From Golubevia sp. BC0850 (Eukaryota; Basidiomycota; Exobasidiomycetes; Golubeviales; Golubeviaceae), in the NCBI GenBank assembly GCA_012976225.1, contig JAAVVG010000002.1:1364001-1428000 (forward strand): 64,000 nt of DNA, written 5' to 3'. The position numbers and the translations under genes are program-made. Positions 12,023-23,007 of the stretch are shown in pieces. Under the pieces are notes generated by a model. It ran no database searches. It was not told the origin of the DNA and saw only the letters and a program-made list of their open reading frames with translations. Position 1 is the first letter of the stretch; each line of letters starts with the position of its first letter.

Positions 12023-15000
12023 ATGGCCGACGAAGACGATTTGTATTCTGATCTTTACGGAGATGAAATCCAAGTGAACCCATCACCTCCACCTGAAGAT
12101 GAACCCTCAACCAAAGATGAGGCCTCAACTTCAACTGGATTACCATCCTTCATTCCAGGTGGCGCTTCTTACGTTGCGCCAGCTCCAAAAGATTCAAACA
12201 ATAGATTAAACAATCAATCTTACAACAGAGGCAGTCAACAGCAGCAACGTGCTTCTTCCACTTCTTCCTCATCTTTCATTCCACCTTCAACCTCTTCTCG
12301 TGCTGAGACTTCTTCCTCTTCTTCTTCCTATAACAATAACAACAACCAATCCAACGATTATTCAAATCAATCCCACGATAACAACAGAGATAGAAACAAT
12401 GGAGGTGGTGATAGGAGCAATACTAGAAATCGTGGTTCAAATGGTCCAAACGCTTTGTTCAATCAAGGAAACAAATTCTCTGCGGGAAACAATGATGGTC
12501 ATAGAGATAGGAATAATAGAGAACCTAAAGAAATCCCAGTTGAAAGCGTTGGGTTGTTGAGACCTCATGAAATGCCTGATGATGGGTGAGTAACAACCAC
12601 AAGAAAAGGAGGTGTGACGAGTCTGGAAGAGAGAGAGTGTGTCAGATCGACCTTTGAAGAATGGATCGTCATGGGAAAAAAATCCTCAGATGACAGCAGT
12701 GGATAAGGTGTCATATGGGAGATTCTGGAAGAAGGGAGTGAGAGAGTTTTCACTCTCGACTCTCTCTTCCTTCGCTCAGTGCCCCTTCTACTGAATCTTC
12801 AAATCAAAGGTACCACTCTTAAATCATAGTAGAATATCTTTCGAAACTATCTAGAAATCAGCGCCCCCTGTCTCTCTTTCAGAAGAAGTCTCTGTCAAAA
12901 GAGTTCCGTCGTTCCTTTACTAGTTAATTACCAAAAACAAAACCAAAAACATCGAGTATTATAGGTTCAGAAACCTTTCAACCACTAAATATCTATCATG
13001 AATAGCCTCTTCCTATTTCGTTGCTTTCTCTTCGCCTTCCATTTCATCCTCCCTTTTCTGTTGCTCGAGTCTTGCTCTTAAAGCTTTAGCTTGAACAAAG
13101 GATAATTACAATTTAAAAACAACAAGCTAAACAAATAAGGTACTAAGATACTATACTAAATCCTTAACGATCCTTTTCTATTGACAATTTGATGGGAATA
13201 TAGATGAGCGTTTTCTTCTTTAAAATCTAACTGGGGTGGAATGAGAGAATGGAAGTAAGAGAAGGTCCACGAATCCTCCTTCTGGCGAAGGAATGCCAGA
13301 AGAGGAGGGTCATCTAAGTCTCTTCGGAAACATTTTATCCTCGTGCTCGAGAGACCCTTCAAATGAAGGCTCTTTTTGTTTCTCAAACTTTCTACTTTCT
13401 TCACTTCCCTTGCCTTGTCCCTCCAACCACCAATCTTGTTTCCCCAAATCTCATCCTTCTCTCCTTTTTCTCCATCTTCGAAACCCCTTCTCCTTCTCCC
13501 TTCTCTTACATCTCTTTCTCAGAAAAATCTTCGTAGGAGGTTTAGATTGGGCTACTACCGATGGTAAGAATATCAGAACTCAAAAAACATCCTCCAACCC
13601 TCTGAAGACTTCTCTTTCTCGAAACCAATCTTACCAACTCCCCCCCTTTTTTTTCTCTCCTTTCGTTTTGCAGAAAACCTCAAAGAGTACTTCCAACAGT
13701 GGGGAAAGGTCAATCATGTAACGATCATGAGAGATCCAGGAGCCAAATCTCGTGGATTCGCCTTTTTATGTTTCGCAGATCCATCAACTGTTCAACAAGT
13801 TATGGGCAAAGACCATTATTTGGATGGAAAGGTTGTGAGTATTTCTTTCATTTTCTATTGTTCACTCTCAACTTCTCAAGTTAATCAAGGGGTCGGTCTG
13901 ATAATTCTGTTGTCTTGTCCCATCTTCTTTTCCTTCAGATTGACGCAAAAAGAGCCATCCCTAGACCAGTGCACGCTAAATGTTCCAAGATCTTCGTAGG
14001 AGGAGTTCCAAATCATGTCACAGCAGACATGTTCAGAGAATTCTTTGGTAGTTATGGAACTGTTACGGAATCGACTTTGATGATGGATAAGGATACTCAG
14101 AGAACTAGAGGTTTCGGTTTCGTGACTTTTGCTGAGGAAGATGCTGCTGAGAATTTGATTGCTCAACAACCTCTTGACATGGAGGGGAAGTCTGTGAGTT
14201 GCTTGAGAGAAGAGAGAAAGGTTGGAGAGAAGAAGCAAGAGTTAGAGAATGTACTGAACCTTTTTCATCTCTTTTTTCTTCGGCAGGTTGAAATCAAGCA
14301 CGCAGCTCCTAAATCTGAAAGGGATCCAACAGCAACGCCAGGTTCAACAATCTTTCAAAGAGGTGGAGGTTCTGGTGGAACTAGATCTGGTCAAACTTAT
14401 GATTCAAGAACTGGAGATGCAGATGATAACAGGAGCTCAAATTCAAATCAAAGAGGAAATAACAATCGAAATCATAACACTATGGATATGAATCAAATGG
14501 GAGGAGGTATGGGAATGATGGGAATGGGTGGAATGGGAGGAATGGGTATGATGGGAAACCAATTCGATCCTCAAGCTATGGCTAGAATGTTTCAACAAAC
14601 TGGTTGGGGATCTCAACAATGGAATCCTCAAATGCTTTGGCAAATGAATCAAATGGGAATGAATGGAATGGGGATGAATGGAATGGGGATGAATGGAATG
14701 GGGATGAATGGAATGGGGATGGGCGGAATGGGTGGAATGAATCATCAAGGGATGATGGGAATGGGTGGTGGATATGGAAATCAAATGGGAGGTTATGGTG
14801 GTCAACAAATGGGTGGAATGAATATGGGTATGGGCGGGATGAATCAAGGTGGAATGGGAAGTATGTCTCCTCCTCAACACCATCAACAACAGCAACAACC
14901 AATTCAACCTCAACCTCAGCCTCAACCTCCTCAAATGCAACAGCAACAACAACTTCCATCTGGAACGACAAATACAAACAACGCAGGTGGAAGGAAAAGA

Positions 15001-15330
15001 ATTGATTACTCTAACTTGGACAACTATCAGATCAAGACTGAGAATAAAAACGATCAGACTTCAACTCCTCCTAGTGGTTCTAGAGGTCCAAATGGACTTC
15101 CTCCAAGACCTACTGGAAATCTTCCTGGAAATGGTAGAGCTCCTCCTCCAGCTCATTTCAATAAGAAAGAAGATGATGATACTGTTATTGATGTTATGAG
15201 TAGAGGTAGAAGTAGCCTTAGCAGATCTAAGAGTCCGGAAACTGCAAGAAGATTGGCTGGTAGAGATAGAGAGAGAAGTCCGAACGCTGTCAAGAGAGAA
15301 GATGATGGTGGCAGAGCTGACAGAAATTAG
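12023..15330 (+). CDS. HRP1: Hrp1/Nab4-type two-RRM mRNA 3'-end processing factor
   Basis: Nuclear RNA-binding protein of the Hrp1/Nab4 (cleavage factor IB) family, acting in poly(A)-site choice and mRNA export. Five exons (12023-12585, 13523-13563, 13674-13834, 13939-14193, 14287-15330) sum to 688 codons including the stop. Residues 1-187 are Ser/Asn/Gln-rich. RRM1 (about 188-265) has KIFVGGLDWATTDENL and KSRGFAFLCF. RRM2 (about 272-350) has KIFVGGVPNHVT and RTRGFGFVTF. The C-terminus is Met/Gly-rich with four perfect MNGMG repeats, then a Gln/Pro tract and a basic RS-like tail with a second basic patch. Intron 1 is 937 nt, far longer than its neighbours, and may carry a cassette exon. Family is sure. 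Confidence 0.93.
14659..14718 (+). repeat. Four perfect 15-bp tandem repeats (MNGMG)
   Basis: ATGAATGGAATGGGG repeated four times head to tail in the HRP1 C-terminal region, in frame. Identity at every base suggests recent slippage or unequal exchange. Confidence 0.95.
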
Positions 15331-15878
15331 AAAGTTCTGACTTGTTTCGCTTTTGTTTGGATTCTGATTTGGTCGCCTCTTTGATCCTTCAGTTACTTTT
15401 TCTGTACATCTTTTCATTTGAATTAGATTCTTTTCTAGGGTTTTGTTTAGTCTTGAATCTGTCAATCTTGGACTCCTCGATCCAGTCAGATTTGTGTCAT
15501 TCAAACAACAGAAATTCAAAAGCAGAAGCAAATGTGATGAGAATTCCGAGAACTTTCCGATGTTTTTGAATTGCTTGCGACGGATTTTAAGTGATACAAT
15601 TTTGGAAGAGCAGCTCGGAAAATTACACGGAATACTGAAATACAGTCTATTAAGAGGAAGATCGAACGAGAGAAGAGTCAGGTCGGGTAGAAAAGCAAAG
15701 GTATTAAAGAAGGGCATCGAGAGCGAGCAAAAAGGAGTCAATTGATAAATTTTGGATCTGCTTGAATGATAAGGAGCTTTTGAGAGATAGCGATTTGAAT
15801 ATTTTTTCGATCTGGATGAGCAAAGTCTATGTGTTTGGGTGTTAAGATTCGGAAGCAATAGAAAGAACACGTCGGATT
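15331..15878. other. 3' ends of HRP1 and the Rua1-type gene (convergent)
   Basis: Tail-to-tail interval. It should hold both 3' UTRs. No gene seen. Confidence 0.6.
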
Positions 15879-17782
15879 TTAAGAAAGTTTTGCTCTTTTA
15901 GAAGAATTTGAAGCAGTTGGATGACAACTTCTGGCATGTCTATAGAAGGTCGAGAAACGAACACCACTTTTGCTTGCTAGCTTAATCCAGCTGTTGCAGT
16001 TGTGACAGAGCGCTTGTTCCTTTCTCTCGACAAATCTAGTTGCAGTAGGGGCTGTGTAACGTTTACGGGAGGTCGCAGAGATTCCATGAGTGTAAGCTAA
16101 GTGATAGTTGTAGCTTGAAACCTGAAGGAAAGGAAAGCACACAGACAAAAAAAAGCGTAACAAACGTACAAACGTCAGACCCCTGACTTTACTTTTGAAT
16201 GTTAGTTGCGCGAGTTCAAGTTCCATCCACAGTTTCGAAACTCACCTTCATCTTATACCAGCCTCCTTGAGGACAAAGAGGACAGTATCCTTCTTTGGTT
16301 GCTCCTGCGCCACGTACGAAACGAGGAGTGTAGAAGTCTTCCGGACCTCCAATCTTCGTTGGATCTTGTTCAACTGTTCTCTTACTTGAGACTGGATGAT
16401 TTAAATCAGAGGTTGGGGGTCTGATGCAAATCAGAGGTTCGGCTTCACCATAGCTAGAATCCGACTTTGGATGATCGACAGTCACTGGTCTCTTGGCTTT
16501 GATGGAAGCCTTTGGCTTTTCAGCTTGAGGTCTGGTTGGTTCGTTGCGCCAAGAGACAGAATGTCTTTCAGAATCTAATAAAACATCTTGTTGAAAACCT
16601 TTTTCAGGAGTTTGAGATGGAGTTAAGAGAGGATCCAAGGTTGGACGAGGAGGAATCGCAGGTTGGAATTGAAATTGACGACGCTGAGGCTGAAGAATCG
16701 ATGCACCTGAAGTCGAAGTAGTCCCTGAAAGGAAGTGGTAAGACTCCTCTCTCGAGTGACATTCATGACAATCTGGATGAGATGAAGAGACTGTAGAAGT
16801 AGTAGTAGAGTCGATTGAGTTGAAAGAATATGGACGATTTGGACCAACTTCTGCAACGCAACCCTCATGGTTTCCATCTCTTAAACCTGCGTCTACTAAA
16901 TCCGCATCAGTTCTCATTGATGAAGACTGAATGTATTGGTTGATAGTACGTTCGGAAGGCCAACTGAGCCCTCTTTGTCTCTCAGTTCCTTCTCCATCGG
17001 CTCTTTTCTCAAAAGGCTCGATCTCTGGAAGACTCCATCTGTATCTGTCTGAACTTCCGTTTCCTTCCCTAGCTGCATAATAAGCAGGTGAAAGCATGTT
17101 GTCGTAATTAAGGGAGAGTGAACTCCTCTCAGACAAACTTGATGAAGGTTGAACGATTTGAGAAGCTGAGGTCGCCCAGGTGGGAGAGCTACTGCGAATA
17201 GAACCACTTGAAGTGGAAGAGTAATACTGGACAGCCGAGGCAGATGAAGAGACTGAGAAAGAAGTCGGGAAAAAAACTCGGATCAGGTCCTGTTGAAATT
17301 CCACTATCGACTTCTATGCTCGACTCACGAGCTGCGACACTTAAATCGTTCCCTTGTTGAGTCAAATCGACAAATGTTCCACCAGAACCCTCTACTTCTG
17401 ACGGAGAGACAAATTGAGTTCTAGAGGTAGCGTCTGAGTAAGAAGGTGATAGACGAGCAGGATAACAGACCTGTGAAAGAAAACCTATACCATGGGGAAA
17501 ACAAGGAAGTTCAGGAAGCGTTTGAGAACGAACGCGCAGTTTCGGCGCATACAGCTTAGGCTGTTGGAGCAGATCAGAAAGTCCTAGAAAGTACTCACTA
17601 TAACAAGCTGAACTATTTGAAGTGCTGGAAAATGGAAGGGAAGTTGGAGGAGCAGGAGTAGGAGGAAATTGAAAAGTGGATCTATTCTCATTTGAGTTGC
17701 CAAGAGAGAAGGGATCTGTGAAGAGAAGATTGGAATTGGGAGTTGGAGTGTTGAAGAAATAGCTCTGATTTGAATTAGGCAT
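15879..17782 (-). CDS. Rua1-type transcription regulator
   Basis: Three exons (17329-17782, 16246-17252, 15879-16121) sum to 568 codons with the stop, in one frame. The first 470 or so residues are Ser/Pro/Gln-rich and disordered. The C-terminal 120 residues form the conserved fungal zinc domain named after Rua1 of Ustilago maydis: EDFYTPRFVRGAGATKEGYC, a CPLC pair followed by GGWYKMK, then SSYNYHLAYTHGIS, LCHNCNSWIKL and FYRHARSCH, which give C2H2-like metal ligands. In U. maydis Rua1 activates ustilagic acid glycolipid genes; there is no glycolipid cluster in this window, so the target here is unknown. A TATATA element lies about 80 bp upstream. Confidence 0.85.
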
Positions 17783-18184
17783 GATCAAGGAGAACTAAAT
17801 TGTGTATTCCAAGCTACTTGGTGAGAAGGAAGAGAAGAAGATGAGAAGAATCTTTTGTTCCCTATATAAACATTTCTGAGACCTTCTATCCCCGTCCGCT
17901 GATGTTCGCAATGCAGCCTTTGCACTGAAAAACACAGCAAACCCCATTTCGGTCCCCTTGACTGAAGTGCGGGAAGGCCGAAGAAATACTGCGTAGAGCC
18001 CGGACCTTTCTAGATCTTCACCCCAATTTTCTCCCCTATCCTTCAGTCATGATGCTGAAGTAAAAGAATGATTGAAAAGATCCCATTATGACGCAGTATA
18101 AAATAAGCATGACTATCTAGAAGGCTGGAAAAGCGAAGGATGTGAGAGCAAAGATCTATTTGGCAGCGAAGAAGAAGACTTCGT
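17783..18184. other. Upstream region of Rua1-type gene and 3' flank of peroxidase gene
   Basis: Contains the TATA-like box near 17865. Nothing else recognised. Confidence 0.5.
17861..17870 (-). promoter_or_regulatory. TATA-like box of the Rua1-type gene
   Basis: TTTATATAGG on the minus strand, about 80 bp 5' of the ATG at 17782. TATA boxes are rare elsewhere in this window. Confidence 0.4.
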
Positions 18185-19903
18185 TCAAATTTCCGCCTGG
18201 GCTGAGCTTGCGCTTGGATCCTTAACGTTGGCTGGTGAACAGTTGAAAGCATCTTTAGCAGGCTTGTAAAGCTGTCCAGCTAGGTTGGCAACGACTGAGA
18301 GAAGACCATCAGCTAGACCTTGGAGAGCTGAAGGGGTCTGACCACCAGCGACGACTGACTCGTAGAGAGCACATCCCTAAAAGATGGAGGAAAAGAAGGA
18401 AGTAAGATTCAACCAAGCTTGAAAGCAGGCTCAAAGCGTCACAGTAGCTAAAAGCAACGTCAGATAACTCACGAGGTTCTGGGGAGTCAAATCCTTGAGG
18501 TCGAGAGAAGGTTGCAAAGGAAGGTAGTTTCCTGCACCAGCGTTCTGACCAGGTAGAACGAATCTTGGAGCCAAGATTTCCAAGGTATTGACAAGGACGT
18601 TGAGGAAGGAGTATGGTTTCTCAATTGGGTACCAGTTTTCTGGGAATTTCTCTTGCAAGAAGAAGGAATCCAAATCAGAAGACTTGACTACTTCTCCAGA
18701 CTGACCGTCCTTTGAGTTAGACATGAGATTCAATACAAGAGCTGCCTCTCCGTAAGAGAAGGCGCTGAAAGAGTGGGAGGAAAGGGAGAAGTTTGAAGGG
18801 TCAGAGGTCCGTCGCTACCTCACCGTCGTCCTCGCTAACTCGACCCTCCTACTCACTATCTTGGGAAGACGAAGCTGAATTGTGGGTTGTTGTCACAGGA
18901 ATCCAAGAATCTCTGGTAACGGTATTCGATCAATGATTTCTTGGTGGCGTCACCGAAACCGAACTTATCGTTGAAAGATTTGAAAGCATCGTATCTTTCT
19001 TGAGTTAACACCGAGTTCTGTCCGTTATAGTAATAGTCCTCTCTTGAAAGAGAAGCATCTCCTTCGAAGTGATTGTGGTCTTTGGAGACGAGAAGAGTTG
19101 GAAGAAGGTGTGAGAAAGAGGACGAGGGTCGTGGAAAGTTGTCAAACACTCACTGTTGAGACCCTTTCTCTGGGCAGTGCTTCCTCCGATGTTGATCATT
19201 TGGGTCAAAAGATCTCCGTCAGTGTAGACTGCGAAGACTGCCAAGAAAGTGGCGAAGTCGAATCCCTGAGAGACGAAGAGAGCGGTTTAGTGGGAAGGTT
19301 TCGAGACGAGAAACGTCTCGAGTTTACTCACCATGTTGAAACCCTTCTGCGCTCCTTCGATAATATCGGACGCATGCATGATACCACCTCTGGGGAGGTA
19401 CCCATGGTTGGCAAGCTATGGGAAAGAAAAAGGAAAAGGCTGATTAATAACTTACCACCTGTCTTCTCTTTCAACATTGCTTTCTCTTTCAACACTCACT
19501 GTGTTGAGACCTGGACAAGGTCTGATTTCAGAGTGAAAACCCCAGAGACATCCAAAGAGTAAAGAAGAGAGATCAGTTAAACTTCCACGCTTTTAGAACA
19601 TGTTCGCCACCTCCGAGAATTGCCAAACACTCACGATCTTTGGTCATTCTTTCCTGGTTTCTGGTATGGATGATCAGCATCTGGAACCATCTTCACATCT
19701 CTCTTTTCGTTTCCATTTTCGAGACTGAAATCTCTTGCTGGAGCACGTTTGCCAGCCAAAGGATCCGGAATCGAATCTCTCTGAGCGAAAGGGGTGAAGC
19801 CAGAGGCATCAGTCAGATCCCTGTTTGCGAAGGATGGGAAAGCTTGAACTTGAGAAGTGAGAAGCAATGAGAGAGAGCAAAGGAAAGTGGAAGAGAATTT
19901 CAT
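18185..19903 (-). CDS. Secreted heme-thiolate peroxidase (chloroperoxidase / UPO family)
   Basis: Peroxidase family 2 enzyme, which uses H2O2 and a cysteine-ligated heme for oxygen transfer or halogenation. It starts with a clear signal peptide (MKFSSTFLCSLSLLLTSQVQA) and a Lys/Arg-containing propeptide-like stretch. The heme cysteine lies in SPCPGLNTLANHGYLPRGG, recovered by splicing a short exon near 19500-19530. The distal acid-base region is FEGDASLSREDYY, matching the EGD-S-R pattern of unspecific peroxygenases rather than the EHD of Caldariomyces chloroperoxidase. The C-terminus reads CALYESVVAGGQ, then a small Ala/Ser tail ending AEI. About seven exons and roughly 370-400 residues. Substrate cannot be told from sequence. 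Family is sure. Confidence 0.88.
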
Positions 19904-20435
19904 CTTGAAGGAAGGCAGGAGGGGAGGGGAAGAATACGTAGGGGAGGAGAAGGTTGGTGGGCTTAGAAAGCCATCGCTGTCGATTGGGCTTTTAAATCTG
20001 AATATCCTCTCCCCACACAAAGTGACTTCATCTTGTCGAAGTAGGAACCCGTGCAAAACTCCGGTCAATTAAGAACCATTTTTGAAATGAGAATGATCCT
20101 CGTCTGCGCCACTTCGTGAGAGGAGCGGGTATCTGATTCGAAGCTAAGGATGCGAGCGGCTTCTGGAGTTAGAAGGAGGGCAGAGATAGCATACCTCCCC
20201 TGTCCCTACAGAGGGAGGGCATGTTGAAAAAATGTCTCTTAAGAGAGACCCAATTTGATGTTGAAAGTTGAAAGAATGAAGAGCCTTTCGAGAGAAAATT
20301 TTGAGAGTGCCGTGGAGAATCGCTGCGAAATAGAGAAACAGAGCGAAGAAAATCCAACCTTCCACCCACCACATCACAAGTCATCAATTTCCCATCGTAC
20401 TGCTTTCACGTTGGATTCTCTAACTACCATCAAAC
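19904..20435. promoter_or_regulatory. Divergent upstream region, peroxidase / antizyme
   Basis: 532 bp between two divergent start codons. No gene seen; a short open frame at 20144-20387 minus has no ATG-led coding signal. Must contain both promoters. Confidence 0.5.
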
Positions 20436-22266
20436 ATGAATTCTTCAAATCAGTCCCACAATCCTAATCCGAACCCCAACCAGCTTGAGACATCTCAAGC
20501 TGGTTGGGCTTCCACTGCCGAGAGCAACAGCAACTCTAACTCTTCCAATTCTACAATTCATCAATCTATTTCTCGTGCTACCATGCGCGAGTCTTCTCTG
20601 AAGAAAAGTAGCGTCGTCCGTTGGTGGGGGTGGTGAGTGTACCATGCTGCAAGAGTGCAGTCGAACTTCTATGTACTGATCTGGACATCGATGCTCTCTC
20701 TTTCTTCTCTACTCTTCAGACGTCATTAAACAAGAAAAAGGTCCTGTGAATCAAATCACAGGTCGTCATGATCCTGTGACAGGGGACATGGCTCAAGATT
20801 CAGATTCAATTACAAATGCTTCATTTTCAAATCACCCTTTACCTTCTCTACTTCTAACTTCAAGATCTGGATCTAGATCTAGATCGCCGATCTCATCTTT
20901 CAATTCTCTACCAAGTTCTTCAAGTCAATCGGTTCAGATCCCTGCACCCCAATTTCAAGATGGAGTTCCAATCTCTCCTCCTTCAACTCCTCCTACTTCT
21001 CCTAGAGCCCTACCAATTCAAACTTCAATCTCTCCTACAGCCTCAATCATCAATAATTACGAATTCAATCCAAACGTCAGCGTAATGGTCAGAAGTTCAG
21101 GTGGAAGAATGGTGGATCATAAGAGTGGCTCGGGATCGGATTCCGAAGTCGTTGAATCTCAAAGTGAGATCAGCGCAGAGGGAGGTGCTTCTTTGGTAGA
21201 AGATGGCTACGGAAAGGAGGAAGATTGGGAAACTTATGGGCAAGTCAAGCAGAATGGAAGGAAGCTCAAAGGAAAGGGAAAAGAACAGTGCGCAGTAGAC
21301 CTCCTTTCTGCAACTGCTTCAAGAATGGGAACAAGTTCAACTAGGAGCTCTCATCAGGCATCTGGTACTCATTCTACAGCTTCGATCTCAGGAACTGAAA
21401 GTGACAAGTCATCGAACAATTCAGCCGCAGAAGAGGAGGAGGGAACAGAACACTTATCTGATCTCGAAGAGGAAGAACAAGTCACTCAACTTTCCCACCA
21501 ACTTCTTTCATTCTCAAGACCAATCAGTATGCCAGATACTCCAGCTGCAACTCCGGAATCTCTTCAATATGCTTCAATTGGAAGATCTTCTTCAACTTCA
21601 ACTTCATCTTTCCCATCAGGACCTCAACTCGAAGTTTCCCATAGACCTACTTTTTCAGCTAGAGCTTTTATGGTTGAACTTTTCCCCGCATTAGAAGACA
21701 AACTGTTTTCTGCCAGAGGGAATGGAAAGAGTAAAAAGAGTAAGAACAGAGGATTAAAAGAAGGATGGCTAGCTGAAGATGCAGGAGTTGAATTAATCGA
21801 AAATTGTCATGGTTGGAGAGGTGCAGTTTTAGATAGAAATGGTGCTGTCATGAGAAAAGCTGGTAGGGGAGATTCGGAGAAGAGAGTTCTATACGTTTCT
21901 ATGCCACTTGGAAGTGGAAATAAGACTAGTGGTGGAATTGAACCTCAATCGAATTTGAACAAAGAATCAACTTCAAGTAACCTTCAAACTCCAACTACTT
22001 ATCAATCTTCAGCTTCTTTAAGAACTACAGTACTTTCCTTGTTGGATTTCGCTTCGGATTCCCTTCATCCTCCTTGTGGAGCTTTAGTGCTTTCTATCGA
22101 GAAGGGCTTGTTGGCTAATGGAGAATTACCTGGACTTTTACATGGATTATGCTATGTTGGTGGAAACGTGGTTAGTTTTAATGGGGAGAAAGAAGAGGGA
22201 AGCGAAGAAGGTGGGGCTGGGGAGAAACCTAAGGAAGGGGTGGTATTGGTTAGGATCGAACTTTAA
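20436..22266 (+). CDS. OAZ1: Ornithine decarboxylase antizyme, programmed +1 frameshift
   Basis: Antizyme binds ornithine decarboxylase and sends it to the proteasome when polyamines are high; synthesis needs a polyamine-stimulated +1 shift at the end of ORF1. Exon 1 (20436-20632) ends ...GGG TG; intron 20633-20719 (GTGAGT...TTCAG); exon 2 starts with A, so spliced mRNA reads GGG UGA C. Frame 0 stops there after about 65 codons. Shifting +1 gives GAC GTC ATT AAA and opens a frame through to TAA at 22264-22266; spliced coding length is 3x581+1, as expected for one skipped base. The last 200 or so residues match the antizyme core: VELFPALEDKLF, WLAEDAGVELIENCHGWRGA, VLYVSMPLG, LSLLDFASDSL, ALVLSIEK and LHGLCYVGGNVV. 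The middle is Ser/Glu-rich. S. cerevisiae OAZ1 shifts at GCG UGA C, a close analogue. Confidence 0.85.
20743..20783 (+). promoter_or_regulatory. Hairpins downstream of antizyme shift site
   Basis: CCTGTGA (20743-20749) and TCACAGG (20756-20762) form a perfect 7-bp stem with a 6-nt loop. A second CCTGTGA (20773-20779) could pair with the same TCACAGG. It lies about 22 nt 3' of the spliced UGA. A role in stimulating or sensing frameshifting is inferred. Confidence 0.4.
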
Positions 22267-22677
22267 AACTGGAAGGAACTTGGTGGATCTTCCTTTCTCT
22301 TTACCTTTAAAAAAATCAAACTTCAAATCAAATCAGCAAAAATACATTTCCGTCTCGCCGTCTCAGATAAGAGACATCACAAGTCAAGCCTTTTAATTGT
22401 TCTCAGTCTCCTCTCTTTCTCCTCTCTTTCTCCTCTCAAGTTTCTCGTTTTGTTCTCTTTCTCAGTGTAAAGTCTCAAGATTGAAAGTTATGTCATTGAT
22501 CTGTTTCTTGATACAGTTTCTGAACTGATGTATTTCTGACTGAATCCAAGCCAGATTGGTCGAAGAGATGACATCATAGTCTGCCACCTCTTTCTTGCCT
22601 TTTTTGATTCTCTCGTTTCGGGCTTTGAACAATCTCTAGATTCTAGAATCTAGCACAAGAGGACAACTGCTGGTACA
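22267..22677. other. 3' flank of antizyme; palindromic heat-shock-like element
   Basis: CT-rich 3' UTR region, then an 18-bp perfect palindrome at 22636-22653 that contains TTCTAGAA. No gene. Confidence 0.5.
22636..22653. promoter_or_regulatory. 18-bp palindrome containing a heat-shock-element core
   Basis: CTAGATTCTAGAATCTAG equals its own reverse complement and includes the TTCnnGAA unit bound by Hsf1. It sits 25 bp before an ATG at 22678. Confidence 0.4.
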
Positions 22678-23007
22678 ATGGAAACGTGGGGTTTCCGAAC
22701 GGTACTGTTGCTGGGAATCCTGGGATGTTTCTCAACAATCTGTAACTGCACCGGTCTCAGCGATGTTCTCAGAAGATTCTCCCCCAGCTGTGCTTCTCTT
22801 GATGGGTTTAATTATGTATGCTTTCCCGTTTCCGGAAGGATCCCTTCGGAACGTTTGATCGTTGATCAATTTGAAGGAATGTTACCTCATCTTCTTTTTT
22901 GTGCCTCGCTCTCTGCCTACTCCCCTCGCTATCCGTTGCCATCTCACCCAAACTCTAAACCCTCTCTACCCTCGAAATTCACCGCTTTGAGACATTTGAG
23001 CAGCTGA
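22678..23007 (+). CDS. Possible small secreted protein
   Basis: ATG-led frame of 109 codons in a good context (acaATGg). The first 25 residues (METWGFRTVLLLGILGCFST...) look like a signal peptide, followed by Cys-containing sequence and a Pro/Ser-rich tail. No introns and no family. It could equally be a chance frame in the 5' region of the forkhead gene; the tail is low in coding character. Confidence 0.3.
   Translation: METWGFRTVLLLGILGCFSTICNCTGLSDVLRRFSPSCASLDGFNYVCFPVSGRIPSERLIVDQFEGMLPHLLFCASLSAYSPRYPLPSHPNSKPSLPSKFTALRHLSS

Noticed and set aside
14443-14952. Long His/Ser-rich open frame antisense to HRP1
   Set aside because: It is a shadow of the Met/Gly-rich repeat region in the sense frame; composition comes from the repeat complement.
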